Assembly: GCA_946699065.1 (NCBI GenBank)
Contig: CAMPDV010002156.1
Span: 1-64,000 of the forward strand
Reading direction: 5' to 3'
DNA length: 64,000 bases
Source: Loxodes magnus
Taxonomy: Eukaryota > Ciliophora > Karyorelictea > Loxodida > Loxodidae
Shown here one piece after another: positions 12,263 to 26,000 of the stretch. The notes beneath the pieces are model-generated. The model was not told the DNA's origin. It searched no databases and was given only the letters and a program-made list of their open reading frames with translations. How positions within the stretch are numbered: the stretch's first letter is position 1; every line of letters starts with the position of its first letter. The translations under genes and the position numbers were made by a program.

Positions 12263-13471
12263 GATATTCTTTTTCTTACTTTACTTCTTCACTTTTCTAA
12301 ATACTTATTACTTCTCAAAGCATAGTACTTAAAACTGAAATTCTATCTTCTTTTCTTACTTTACTTCTTCACTTTTCTAAATACTTATTACTTCTCAAAG
12401 CATACTCCTTAAAACTGAAATTCTACCTTCTCTTATTACTTTACTTCTTCACTTTTCTAAATACTTATTACTTCTCAAAGCATACTCCTTTAAACCGAAA
12501 CTCTACCTTCTTTTCTTACTTTACTTCTTCACTTTTCATTAGGCTAACTTTCATCTACAAGCATATCTTGACTAACCGAATACAGATTCGTAATTGTGAC
12601 ATTACTACTAACATTTTGGATATTCTAACTTATATTTTAGTGCTTGCTAAGCAAACTTATCATTAGATATTCTTTTTCTTACTTTACTTCTTCACTTTTC
12701 TAAATACTTATTACTTCTCAAAGCATACTCCTTAAAACTGAAATTCTACCTTCTCTTATTACTTTACTTCTTCACTTTTCTAAATACTTATTACTTCTCA
12801 AAGCATACTCCTTAAAACTGAAATTCTACCTTCTCTTATTACTTTACTTCTTCACTTTTCTAAATACTTATTACTTCTCAAAGCATACTCCTTAAAACTG
12901 AAACTCTATCTTCTTTTCTTACTTTACTTCTTCACTTTTCATTAGGCTAACTTTCATCTACAAGCATATCTTGACTAACCGAATACAGATTCGTAATTGT
13001 GACATTACTACTAACATTTTGGATATTCTAACTTATATTTTAGTGCTTGCTAAGCAAACTTATCATTAGATATTCTTTTTCTTACTTTACTTCTTCACTT
13101 TTCTAAATACTTATTACTTCTCAAAGCATAGTACTTAAAACTGAAATTCTATCTTCTTTTCTTACTTTACTTCTTCACTTTTCTAAATACTTATTACTTC
13201 TCAAAGCATACTCCTTAAAACTGAAATTCTACCTTCTCTTATTACTTTACTTCTTCACTTTTCTAAATACTTATTACTTCTCAAAGCATACTCCTTTAAA
13301 CCGAAACTCTACCTTCTTTTCTTACTTTACTTCTTCACTTTTCATTAGGCTAACTTTCATCTACAAGCATATCTTGACTAACCGAATACAGATTCGTAAT
13401 TGTGACATTACTACTAACATTTTGGATATTCTAACTTATATTTTAGTGCTTGCTAAGCAAACTTATCATTA

Positions 13472-15726
13472 GATATTCTTTTTCTTACTTTACTTCTTCA
13501 CTTTTCTAAATACTTATTACTTCTCAAAGCATACTCCTTAAAACTGAAATTCTACCTTCTCTTATTACTTTACTTCTTCACTTTTCTAAATACTTATTAC
13601 TTCTCAAAGCATAGTACTTAAAACTGAAATTCTATCTTCTTTTCTTACTTTACTTCTTCACTTTTCTAAATACTTATTACTTCTCAAAGCATACTCCTTA
13701 AAACTGAAATTCTACCTTCTCTTATTACTTTACTTCTTCACTTTTCTAAATACTTATTACTTCTCAAAGCATACTCCTTTAAACCGAAACTCTACCTTCT
13801 TTTCTTACTTTACTTCTTCACTTTTCATTAGGCTAACTTTCATCTACAAGCATATCTTGACTAACCGAATACAGATTCGTAATTGTGACATTACTACTAA
13901 CATTTTGGATATTCTAACTTATATTTTAGTGCTTGCTAAGCAAACTTATCATTAGATATTCTTTTTCTTACTTTACTTCTTCACTTTTCTAAATACTTAT
14001 TACTTCTCAAAGCATACTCCTTAAAACTGAAATTCTACCTTCTCTTATTACTTTACTTCTTCACTTTTCTAAATACTTATTACTTCTCAAAGCATACTCC
14101 TTAAAACTGAAATTCTACCTTCTCTTATTACTTTACTTCTTCACTTTTCTAAATACTTATTACTTCTCAAAGCATAGTACTTAAAACTGAAATTCTATCT
14201 TCTTTTCTTACTTTACTTCTTCACTTTTCATTAGGCTAACTTTCATCTACAAGCATATCTTGACTAACCGAATACAGATTCGTAATTGTGACATTACTAC
14301 TAACATTTTGGATATTCTAACTTATATTTTAGTGCTTGCTAAGCAAACTTATCATTAGATATTCTTTTTCTTACTTTACTTCTTCACTTTTCTAAATACT
14401 TATTACTTCTCAAAGCATAGTACTTAAAACTGAAATTCTATCTTCTTTTCTTACTTTACTTCTTCACTTTTCTAAATACTTATTACTTCTCAAAGCATAC
14501 TCCTTAAAACTGAAATTCTACCTTCTCTTATTACTTTACTTCTTCACTTTTCTAAATACTTATTACTTCTCAAAGCATACTCCTTTAAACCGAAACTCTA
14601 CCTTCTTTTCTTACTTTACTTCTTCACTTTTCATTAGGCTAACTTTCATCTACAAGCATATCTTGACTAACCGAATACAGATTCGTAATTGTGACATTAC
14701 TACTAACATTTTGGATATTCTAACTTATATTTTAGTGCTTGCTAAGCAAACTTATCATTAGATATTCTTTTTCTTACTTTACTTCTTCACTTTTCTAAAT
14801 ACTTATTACTTCTCAAAGCATACTCCTTAAAACTGAAATTCTACCTTCTCTTATTACTTTACTTCTTCACTTTTCTAAATACTTATTACTTCTCAAAGCA
14901 TAGTACTTAAAACTGAAATTCTATCTTCTTTTCTTACTTTACTTCTTCACTTTTCTAAATACTTATTACTTCTCAAAGCATACTCCTTAAAACTGAAATT
15001 CTACCTTCTCTTATTACTTTACTTCTTCACTTTTCTAAATACTTATTACTTCTCAAAGCATACTCCTTTAAACCGAAACTCTACCTTCTTTTCTTACTTT
15101 ACTTCTTCACTTTTCATTAGGCTAACTTTCATCTACAAGCATATCTTGACTAACCGAATACAGATTCGTAATTGTGACATTACTACTAACATTTTGGATA
15201 TTCTAACTTATATTTTAGTGCTTGCTAAGCAAACTTATCATTAGATATTCTTTTTCTTACTTTACTTCTTCACTTTTCTAAATACTTATTACTTCTCAAA
15301 GCATACTCCTTAAAACTGAAATTCTACCTTCTCTTATTACTTTACTTCTTCACTTTTCTAAATACTTATTACTTCTCAAAGCATAGTACTTAAAACTGAA
15401 ATTCTATCTTCTTTTCTTACTTTACTTCTTCACTTTTCTAAATACTTATTACTTCTCAAAGCATACTCCTTAAAACTGAAATTCTACCTTCTCTTATTAC
15501 TTTACTTCTTCACTTTTCTAAATACTTATTACTTCTCAAAGCATACTCCTTTAAACCGAAACTCTACCTTCTTTTCTTACTTTACTTCTTCACTTTTCAT
15601 TAGGCTAACTTTCATCTACAAGCATATCTTGACTAACCGAATACAGATTCGTAATTGTGACATTACTACTAACATTTTGGATATTCTAACTTATATTTTA
15701 GTGCTTGCTAAGCAAACTTATCATTA
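13472..15726. repeat. Cluster of rearranged units with B before A
   Basis: Units at 13472-13954, 14761-15243 and 15244-15726 have the composition B-A-B-C2-module (483 bp). In them a B monomer precedes A without an intervening module. Length fits an S unit (323) joined to an L unit (403) with loss of 243 bp, that is one C1 plus one module. The last two copies are adjacent. The order breaks the usual rule that A follows a module and indicates exchange between the B of one unit and the neighbourhood of A in another. Confidence 0.88.
13955..14357. repeat. 403-bp unit B-B-A-module
   Basis: This is the only unit I saw in which an unmodified A monomer directly precedes the 163-bp module; nearly all others end with C1 or C2. 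It lies inside the cluster of rearranged units and is the reciprocal kind of product expected from exchange between A and C monomers. Confidence 0.85.
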
Positions 15727-18700
15727 GATATTCTTTTTCTTACTTTACTTCTTCACTTTTCTAAATACTTATTACTTCTCAAAGCATACTCCTTAAAACT
15801 GAAATTCTACCTTCTCTTATTACTTTACTTCTTCACTTTTCTAAATACTTATTACTTCTCAAAGCATACTCCTTAAAACTGAAACTCTATCTTCTTTTCT
15901 TACTTTACTTCTTCACTTTTCATTAGGCTAACTTTCATCTACAAGCATATCTTGACTAACCGAATACAGATTCGTAATTGTGACATTACTACTAACATTT
16001 TGGATATTCTAACTTATATTTTAGTGCTTGCTAAGCAAACTTATCATTAGATATTCTTTTTCTTACTTTACTTCTTCACTTTTCTAAATACTTATTACTT
16101 CTCAAAGCATAGTACTTAAAACTGAAATTCTATCTTCTTTTCTTACTTTACTTCTTCACTTTTCTAAATACTTATTACTTCTCAAAGCATACTCCTTAAA
16201 ACTGAAATTCTACCTTCTCTTATTACTTTACTTCTTCACTTTTCTAAATACTTATTACTTCTCAAAGCATACTCCTTTAAACCGAAACTCTACCTTCTTT
16301 TCTTACTTTACTTCTTCACTTTTCATTAGGCTAACTTTCATCTACAAGCATATCTTGACTAACCGAATACAGATTCGTAATTGTGACATTACTACTAACA
16401 TTTTGGATATTCTAACTTATATTTTAGTGCTTGCTAAGCAAACTTATCATTAGATATTCTTTTTCTTACTTTACTTCTTCACTTTTCTAAATACTTATTA
16501 CTTCTCAAAGCATACTCCTTAAAACTGAAATTCTACCTTCTCTTATTACTTTACTTCTTCACTTTTCTAAATACTTATTACTTCTCAAAGCATACTCCTT
16601 AAAACTGAAACTCTATCTTCTTTTCTTACTTTACTTCTTCACTTTTCATTAGGCTAACTTTCATCTACAAGCATATCTTGACTAACCGAATACAGATTCG
16701 TAATTGTGACATTACTACTAACATTTTGGATATTCTAACTTATATTTTAGTGCTTGCTAAGCAAACTTATCATTAGATATTCTTTTTCTTACTTTACTTC
16801 TTCACTTTTCTAAATACTTATTACTTCTCAAAGCATAGTACTTAAAACTGAAATTCTATCTTCTTTTCTTACTTTACTTCTTCACTTTTCTAAATACTTA
16901 TTACTTCTCAAAGCATACTCCTTAAAACTGAAATTCTACCTTCTCTTATTACTTTACTTCTTCACTTTTCTAAATACTTATTACTTCTCAAAGCATACTC
17001 CTTTAAACCGAAACTCTACCTTCTTTTCTTACTTTACTTCTTCACTTTTCATTAGGCTAACTTTCATCTACAAGCATATCTTGACTAACCGAATACAGAT
17101 TCGTAATTGTGACATTACTACTAACATTTTGGATATTCTAACTTATATTTTAGTGCTTGCTAAGCAAACTTATCATTAGATATTCTTTTTCTTACTTTAC
17201 TTCTTCACTTTTCTAAATACTTATTACTTCTCAAAGCATACTCCTTAAAACTGAAATTCTACCTTCTCTTATTACTTTACTTCTTCACTTTTCTAAATAC
17301 TTATTACTTCTCAAAGCATACTCCTTAAAACTGAAACTCTATCTTCTTTTCTTACTTTACTTCTTCACTTTTCATTAGGCTAACTTTCATCTACAAGCAT
17401 ATCTTGACTAACCGAATACAGATTCGTAATTGTGACATTACTACTAACATTTTGGATATTCTAACTTATATTTTAGTGCTTGCTAAGCAAACTTATCATT
17501 AGATATTCTTTTTCTTACTTTACTTCTTCACTTTTCTAAATACTTATTACTTCTCAAAGCATAGTACTTAAAACTGAAATTCTATCTTCTTTTCTTACTT
17601 TACTTCTTCACTTTTCTAAATACTTATTACTTCTCAAAGCATACTCCTTAAAACTGAAATTCTACCTTCTCTTATTACTTTACTTCTTCACTTTTCTAAA
17701 TACTTATTACTTCTCAAAGCATACTCCTTTAAACCGAAACTCTACCTTCTTTTCTTACTTTACTTCTTCACTTTTCATTAGGCTAACTTTCATCTACAAG
17801 CATATCTTGACTAACCGAATACAGATTCGTAATTGTGACATTACTACTAACATTTTGGATATTCTAACTTATATTTTAGTGCTTGCTAAGCAAACTTATC
17901 ATTAGATATTCTTTTTCTTACTTTACTTCTTCACTTTTCTAAATACTTATTACTTCTCAAAGCATACTCCTTAAAACTGAAATTCTACCTTCTCTTATTA
18001 CTTTACTTCTTCACTTTTCTAAATACTTATTACTTCTCAAAGCATACTCCTTAAAACTGAAACTCTATCTTCTTTTCTTACTTTACTTCTTCACTTTTCA
18101 TTAGGCTAACTTTCATCTACAAGCATATCTTGACTAACCGAATACAGATTCGTAATTGTGACATTACTACTAACATTTTGGATATTCTAACTTATATTTT
18201 AGTGCTTGCTAAGCAAACTTATCATTAGATATTCTTTTTCTTACTTTACTTCTTCACTTTTCTAAATACTTATTACTTCTCAAAGCATAGTACTTAAAAC
18301 TGAAATTCTATCTTCTTTTCTTACTTTACTTCTTCACTTTTCTAAATACTTATTACTTCTCAAAGCATACTCCTTAAAACTGAAATTCTACCTTCTCTTA
18401 TTACTTTACTTCTTCACTTTTCTAAATACTTATTACTTCTCAAAGCATACTCCTTTAAACCGAAACTCTACCTTCTTTTCTTACTTTACTTCTTCACTTT
18501 TCATTAGGCTAACTTTCATCTACAAGCATATCTTGACTAACCGAATACAGATTCGTAATTGTGACATTACTACTAACATTTTGGATATTCTAACTTATAT
18601 TTTAGTGCTTGCTAAGCAAACTTATCATTAGATATTCTTTTTCTTACTTTACTTCTTCACTTTTCTAAATACTTATTACTTCTCAAAGCATACTCCTTAA

Positions 18701-18953
18701 AACTGAAATTCTACCTTCTCTTATTACTTTACTTCTTCACTTTTCTAAATACTTATTACTTCTCAAAGCATACTCCTTAAAACTGAAACTCTATCTTCTT
18801 TTCTTACTTTACTTCTTCACTTTTCATTAGGCTAACTTTCATCTACAAGCATATCTTGACTAACCGAATACAGATTCGTAATTGTGACATTACTACTAAC
18901 ATTTTGGATATTCTAACTTATATTTTAGTGCTTGCTAAGCAAACTTATCATTA

Positions 18954-19140
18954 GATATTCTTTTTCTTACTTTACTTCTTCACTTTTCTAAATACTTATT
19001 ACTTCTCAAAGCATACTCCTTAAAACTGAAATTCTACCTTCTCTTATTACTTTACTTCTTCACTTTTCTAAATACTTATTACTTCTCAAAGCATACTCCT
19101 TTAAACCGAAACTCTACCTTCTTTTCTTACTTTACTTCTT
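18954..19140. repeat. Truncated HOR unit at the left edge of block 1
   Basis: After the module end, one B (18981-19060) and one C2 (19061-19140) follow, and then the sequence switches at 19141 to CACTTTCCTA block monomers with no module. The switch keeps the 80-bp register exactly, so it was made by homologous exchange within the conserved tail or head rather than by insertion. Confidence 0.9.
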
Positions 19141-22100
19141 CACTTTCCTAAATACTTAATACTTCTCAAAGCATACTTTTTATAATAGAAATTCTATCTT
19201 CTTTTCTTACTTTACTTCTTCACTTTCCTAAATACTTAATACTTCTCAAAGCATACTTTTTATAATAGAAATTCTATCTTCTTTTCTTACTTTACTTCTT
19301 CACTTTCCTAAATACTTAATACTTCTCAAAGCATACTTTTTATAATAGAAATTCTATCTTCTTTTCTTACTTTACTTCTTCACTTTCCTAAATACTTAAT
19401 ACTTCTCAAAGCATACGATTTATAACTGAAATTCTATCTTCTTTTCTTACTTTACTTCTTCACTTTCCTAAATACTTAATACTTCTAAAAACATACTACT
19501 TATAATAGAAATTCTATCTTCTTTTCTTACTTTACTTCTTCACTTTCCTAAATACTTAATACTTCTCAAAGCATACTATTTATAACTGAAATTCTATCTT
19601 CTTTTCTTACTTTACTTCTTCACTTTCCTAAATACTTATTACTTCTAAAAGCATACTTTTTATAACTGAAATTCTATCTTCTTTTCTTACTTTACTTCTT
19701 CACTTTCCTAAATACTTAATACTTCTAAAAACATACTACTTATAACTTAAATTCTATCTTCTTTTCTTACTTTACTTCTTCACTTTCCTAAATACTTATT
19801 ACTTCTAAAAACATACTACTTATAACTGAAATTCTATCTTCTTTTCTTACTTTACTTCTTCACTTTCCTAAATACTTAATACTTCTCAAAGCATACGATT
19901 TATAACTGAAATTCTATCTTCTTTTCTTACTTTACTTCTTCACTTTCCTAAATACTTAATACTTCTCAAAGCATACTTTTTATAACTGAAATTCTATCTT
20001 CTTTTCTTACTTTACTTCTTCACTTTCCTAAATACTTAATACTTCTAAAAACATACTACTTAAAACTGAAATTCTATCTTCTTTTCTTACTTTACTTCTT
20101 CACTTTCCTAAATACTTAATACTTCTCAAAGCATACTACTTAAAACTGAAATTCTATCTTCTTTTCTTACTTTACTTCTTCACTTTCCTAAATACTTATT
20201 ACTTCTCAAAGCATACTACATAAAACTGAAATTCTATCTTCTTTTCTTACTTTACTTCTTCACTTTCCTAAATACTTAATACTTCTCAAAGCATACGATT
20301 TATAACTGAAATTCTATCTTCTTTTCTTACTTTACTTCTTCACTTTCCTAAATACTTAATACTTCTCAAAGCATACTACTTAAAACTGAAATTCTATCTT
20401 CTTTTCTTACTTTACTTCTTCACTTTCCTAAATACTTAATACTTCTCAAAGCATACTTTTTATAATAGAAATTCTATCTTCTTTTCTTACTTTACTTCTT
20501 CACTTTCCTAAATACTTAATACTTCTCAAAGCATACTACTTAAAACTGAAATTCTATCTTCTTTTCTTACTTTACTTCTTCACTTTCCTAAATACTTAAT
20601 ACTTCAAAAAGCATACTTTTTATAACTGAAATTCTATCTTCTTTTCTTACTTTACTTCTTCACTTTCCTAAATACTTAATACTTCTCAAAACATACTACT
20701 TATAACTGAAATTCTATCTTCTTTTCTTACTTTACTTCTTCACTTTCCTAAATACTTAATACTTCTCAAAGCATACTACTTAAAACTGAAATTCTATCTT
20801 CTTTTCTTACTTTAATTCTTCACTTTCCTAAATACTTAATACTTCTCAAAGCATACTTTTTATAATAGAAATTCTATCTTCTTTTCTTACTTTAATTCTT
20901 CACTTTCCTAAATACTTAATACTTCTCAAAGCATACTATTTATAATAGAAATTCTATCTTCTTTTCTTACTTTACTTCTTCACTTTCCTAAATACTTAAT
21001 ACTTCTCAAAGCATACTATTTATAATAGAAATTCTATCTTCTTTTCTTACTTTACTTCTTCACTTTCCTAAATACTTAATACTTCTCAAAGCATACTTTT
21101 TATAATAGAAATTCTATCTTCTTTTCTTACTTTACTTCTTCACTTTCCTAAATACTTATTACTTCTCAAAACATACTACTTATAACTGAAATTCTATCTT
21201 CTTTTCTTACTTTACTTCTTCACTTTCCTAAATACTTAATACTTCTAAAAACATACTACTTATAACTGAAATTCTATCTTCTTTTCTTACTTTACTTCTT
21301 CACTTTCCTAAATACTTAATACTTCTCAAAGCATACTTTTTATAACTGAAATTCTATCTTCTTTTCTTACTTTACTTCTTCACTTTCCTAAATACTTAAT
21401 ACTTCTCAAAGCATACTACTTATAACTGAAATTCTATCTTCTTTTCTTACTTTACTTCTTCACTTTCCTAAATACTTAATACTTCTCAAAGCATACTACT
21501 TAAAACTGAAATTCTATCTTCTTTTCTTACTTTAATTCTTCACTTTCCTAAATACTTAATACTTCTCAAAGCATACTTTTTATAATAGAAATTCTATCTT
21601 CTTTTCTTACTTTAATTCTTCACTTTCCTAAATACTTAATACTTCTCAAAGCATACTATTTATAATAGAAATTCTATCTTCTTTTCTTACTTTACTTCTT
21701 CACTTTCCTAAATACTTAATACTTCTCAAAGCATACTATTTATAATAGAAATTCTATCTTCTTTTCTTACTTTACTTCTTCACTTTCCTAAATACTTAAT
21801 ACTTCTCAAAGCATACTTTTTATAATAGAAATTCTATCTTCTTTTCTTACTTTACTTCTTCACTTTCCTAAATACTTATTACTTCTCAAAACATACTACT
21901 TATAACTGAAATTCTATCTTCTTTTCTTACTTTACTTCTTCACTTTCCTAAATACTTAATACTTCTAAAAACATACTACTTATAACTGAAATTCTATCTT
22001 CTTTTCTTACTTTACTTCTTCACTTTCCTAAATACTTAATACTTCTCAAAGCATAGTTTTTATAACTGAAATTCTATCTTCTTTTCTTACTTTACTTCTT

Positions 22101-23060
22101 CACTTTCCTAAATACTTAATACTTCTCAAAGCATACTACTTATAACTGAAATTCTATCTTCTTTTCTTACTTTACTTCTTCACTTTCCTAAATACTTAAT
22201 ACTTCTCAAAGCATACTACTTAAAACTGAAATTCTATCTTCTTTTCTTACTTTAATTCTTCACTTTCCTAAATACTTAATACTTCTCAAAGCATACGATT
22301 TATAACTGAAATTCTATCTTCTTTTCTTACTTTACTTCTTCACTTTCCTAAATACTTAATACTTCTCAAAGCATACTACTTAAAACTGAAATTCTATCTT
22401 CTTTTCTTACTTTACTTCTTCACTTTCCTAAATACTTAATACTTCTCAAAGCATACTTTTTATAATAGAAATTCTATCTTCTTTTCTTACTTTACTTCTT
22501 CACTTTCCTAAATACTTAATACTTCTCAAAGCATACTATTTATAATAGAAATTCTATCTTCTTTTCTTACTTTACTTCTTCACTTTCCTAAATACTTAAT
22601 ACTTCTCAAAGCATACTATTTATAATAGAAATTCTATCTTCTTTTCTTACTTTACTTCTTCACTTTCCTAAATACTTAATACTTCTCAAAGCATACTTTT
22701 TATAATAGAAATTCTATCTTCTTTTCTTACTTTACTTCTTCACTTTCCTAAATACTTAATACTTCTCAAAACATACGATTTATAACTGAAATTCTATCTT
22801 CTTTTCTTACTTTACTTCTTCACTTTCCTAAATACTTAATACTTCTCAAAGCATACTACTTAAAACTGAAATTCTATCTTCTTTTCTTACTTTAATTCTT
22901 CACTTTCCTAAATACTTAATACTTCTCAAAGCATACTATTTATAATAGAAATTCTATCTTCTTTTCTTACTTTACTTCTTCACTTTCCTAAATACTTAAT
23001 ACTTCTAAAAACATACTACTTATAACTGAAATTCTATCTTCTTTTCTTACTTTACTTCTT
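19141..23060. repeat. Block 1: 49 plain 80-bp monomers
   Basis: This block of 3920 bp is exactly 49 x 80, with no indel and no 163-bp module. Its monomers differ from HOR monomers by CACTTTCCTA (not TTTTCTA) and mostly AATACTTAAT (not ACTTATT). They vary at a core of about 25 bp: ACTTTTTATAATAG, ACTATTTATAATAG, ACGATTTATAACTG, ACTACTTATAACTG, ACTACTTAAAACTG and others, some with CTAAAAACAT for CTCAAAGCAT. Five monomers (starting 20741, 20821, 21461, 21541 and 22181) plus 22821 have TTTAATTCTT at their tail. Diversity between neighbours is far higher than in the HOR domains, which marks this as an older or less homogenised part. Confidence 0.95.
20741..22180. repeat. 720-bp nine-monomer duplication in block 1
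   Basis: Nine monomers at 20741-21460 recur in the same order at 21461-22180. The one difference I see is C at 21336 against G at 22056 (GCATACTTTT to GCATAGTTTT). A partial third run follows: the monomer at 22181 repeats the first member, and 22341-22740 repeats members 1 to 5 without the TTTAATTCTT tails. So the block had begun to form its own nine-monomer HOR. Confidence 0.9.
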
Positions 23061-26000
23061 CACTTTTCTAAATACTTATTACTTCTCAAAGCATACTCCT
23101 TAAAACTGAAATTCTACCTTCTCTTATTACTTTACTTCTTCACTTTTCTAAATACTTATTACTTCTCAAAGCATACTCCTTAAAACTGAAACTCTATCTT
23201 CTTTTCTTACTTTACTTCTTCACTTTTCATTAGGCTAACTTTCATCTACAAGCATATCTTGACTAACCGAATACAGATTCGTAATTGTGACATTACTACT
23301 AACATTTTGGATATTCTAACTTATATTTTAGTGCTTGCTAAGCAAACTTATCATTAGATATTCTTTTTCTTACTTTACTTCTTCACTTTTCTAAATACTT
23401 ATTACTTCTCAAAGCATAGTACTTAAAACTGAAATTCTATCTTCTTTTCTTACTTTACTTCTTCACTTTTCTAAATACTTATTACTTCTCAAAGCATACT
23501 CCTTAAAACTGAAATTCTACCTTCTCTTATTACTTTACTTCTTCACTTTTCTAAATACTTATTACTTCTCAAAGCATACTCCTTTAAACCGAAACTCTAC
23601 CTTCTTTTCTTACTTTACTTCTTCACTTTTCATTAGGCTAACTTTCATCTACAAGCATATCTTGACTAACCGAATACAGATTCGTAATTGTGACATTACT
23701 ACTAACATTTTGGATATTCTAACTTATATTTTAGTGCTTGCTAAGCAAACTTATCATTAGATATTCTTTTTCTTACTTTACTTCTTCACTTTTCTAAATA
23801 CTTATTACTTCTCAAAGCATACTCCTTAAAACTGAAATTCTACCTTCTCTTATTACTTTACTTCTTCACTTTTCTAAATACTTATTACTTCTCAAAGCAT
23901 ACTCCTTAAAACTGAAACTCTATCTTCTTTTCTTACTTTACTTCTTCACTTTTCATTAGGCTAACTTTCATCTACAAGCATATCTTGACTAACCGAATAC
24001 AGATTCGTAATTGTGACATTACTACTAACATTTTGGATATTCTAACTTATATTTTAGTGCTTGCTAAGCAAACTTATCATTAGATATTCTTTTTCTTACT
24101 TTACTTCTTCACTTTTCTAAATACTTATTACTTCTCAAAGCATAGTACTTAAAACTGAAATTCTATCTTCTTTTCTTACTTTACTTCTTCACTTTTCTAA
24201 ATACTTATTACTTCTCAAAGCATACTCCTTAAAACTGAAATTCTACCTTCTCTTATTACTTTACTTCTTCACTTTTCTAAATACTTATTACTTCTCAAAG
24301 CATACTCCTTTAAACCGAAACTCTACCTTCTTTTCTTACTTTACTTCTTCACTTTTCATTAGGCTAACTTTCATCTACAAGCATATCTTGACTAACCGAA
24401 TACAGATTCGTAATTGTGACATTACTACTAACATTTTGGATATTCTAACTTATATTTTAGTGCTTGCTAAGCAAACTTATCATTAGATATTCTTTTTCTT
24501 ACTTTACTTCTTCACTTTTCTAAATACTTATTACTTCTCAAAGCATACTCCTTAAAACTGAAATTCTACCTTCTCTTATTACTTTACTTCTTCACTTTTC
24601 TAAATACTTATTACTTCTCAAAGCATACTCCTTAAAACTGAAACTCTATCTTCTTTTCTTACTTTACTTCTTCACTTTTCATTAGGCTAACTTTCATCTA
24701 CAAGCATATCTTGACTAACCGAATACAGATTCGTAATTGTGACATTACTACTAACATTTTGGATATTCTAACTTATATTTTAGTGCTTGCTAAGCAAACT
24801 TATCATTAGATATTCTTTTTCTTACTTTACTTCTTCACTTTTCTAAATACTTATTACTTCTCAAAGCATAGTACTTAAAACTGAAATTCTATCTTCTTTT
24901 CTTACTTTACTTCTTCACTTTTCTAAATACTTATTACTTCTCAAAGCATACTCCTTAAAACTGAAATTCTATCTTCTTTTCTTACTTTACTTCTTCACTT
25001 TTCATTAGGCTAACTTTCATCTACAAGCATATCTTGACTAACCGAATACAGATTCGTAATTGTGACATTACTACTAACATTTTGGATATTCTAACTTATA
25101 TTTTAGTGCTTGCTAAGCAAACTTATCATTAGATATTCTTTTTCTTACTTTACTTCTTCACTTTTCTAAATACTTATTACTTCTCAAAGCATAGTACTTA
25201 AAACTGAAATTCTATCTTCTTTTCTTACTTTACTTCTTCACTTTTCTAAATACTTATTACTTCTCAAAGCATACTCCTTAAAACTGAAATTCTACCTTCT
25301 TTTATTACTTTACTTCTTCACTTTTCTAAATACTTATTACTTCTCAAAGCATACTCCTTTAAACCGAAACTCTACCTTCTTTTCTTACTTTACTTCTTCA
25401 CTTTTCATTAGGCTAACTTTCATCTACAAGCATATCTTGACTAACCGAATACAGATTCGTAATTGTGACATTACTACTAACATTTTGGATATTCTAACTT
25501 ATATTTTAGTGCTTGCTAAGCAAACTTATCATTAGATATTCTTTTTCTTACTTTACTTCTTCACTTTTCTAAATACTTATTACTTCTCAAAGCATACTCC
25601 TTAAAACTGAAATTCTACCTTCTCTTATTACTTTACTTCTTCACTTTTCTAAATACTTATTACTTCTCAAAGCATACTCCTTAAAACTGAAACTCTATCT
25701 TCTTTTCTTACTTTACTTCTTCACTTTTCATTAGGCTAACTTTCATCTACAAGCATATCTTGACTAACCGAATACAGATTCGTAATTGTGACATTACTAC
25801 TAACATTTTGGATATTCTAACTTATATTTTAGTGCTTGCTAAGCAAACTTATCATTAGATATTCTTTTTCTTACTTTACTTCTTCACTTTTCTAAATACT
25901 TATTACTTCTCAAAGCATAGTACTTAAAACTGAAATTCTATCTTCTTTTCTTACTTTACTTCTTCACTTTTCTAAATACTTATTACTTCTCAAAGCATAC

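Larger units (their letters stand above)
1..19140. repeat. Higher-order repeat domain 1
   Basis: Fifty-one complete HOR units fill 1-18953, followed by a truncated unit. Measured from each GATATTC near the module end, the order is (S=B-C1-module 323 bp; Sb=B-C2-module; L=A-B-C2-module 403 bp; La=A-B-C1-module; X=A-B-B-C1-module 483 bp): L S L X S S L S L S L S S S La S L Sb S S La S L Sb S S L S S La L S S X L, then B-B-C1, L, B-A-B-C2, B-B-A, L, B-A-B-C2, B-A-B-C2, then S L S L S L S L S. Totals are 25 units of 323 bp, 21 of 403 bp and 5 of 483 bp, which sum exactly to 18,953 bp. Copies of the same class look identical by eye. L-S alternation is common, and all five 483-bp units of the window lie here. 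Confidence 0.95.

Noticed and set aside
19141..23060. CRISPR-like array of regular repeats with variable cores.
   Set aside because: Period of 80 bp, cores are variants of one sequence and recur many times, no cas-like gene and no unique spacers.
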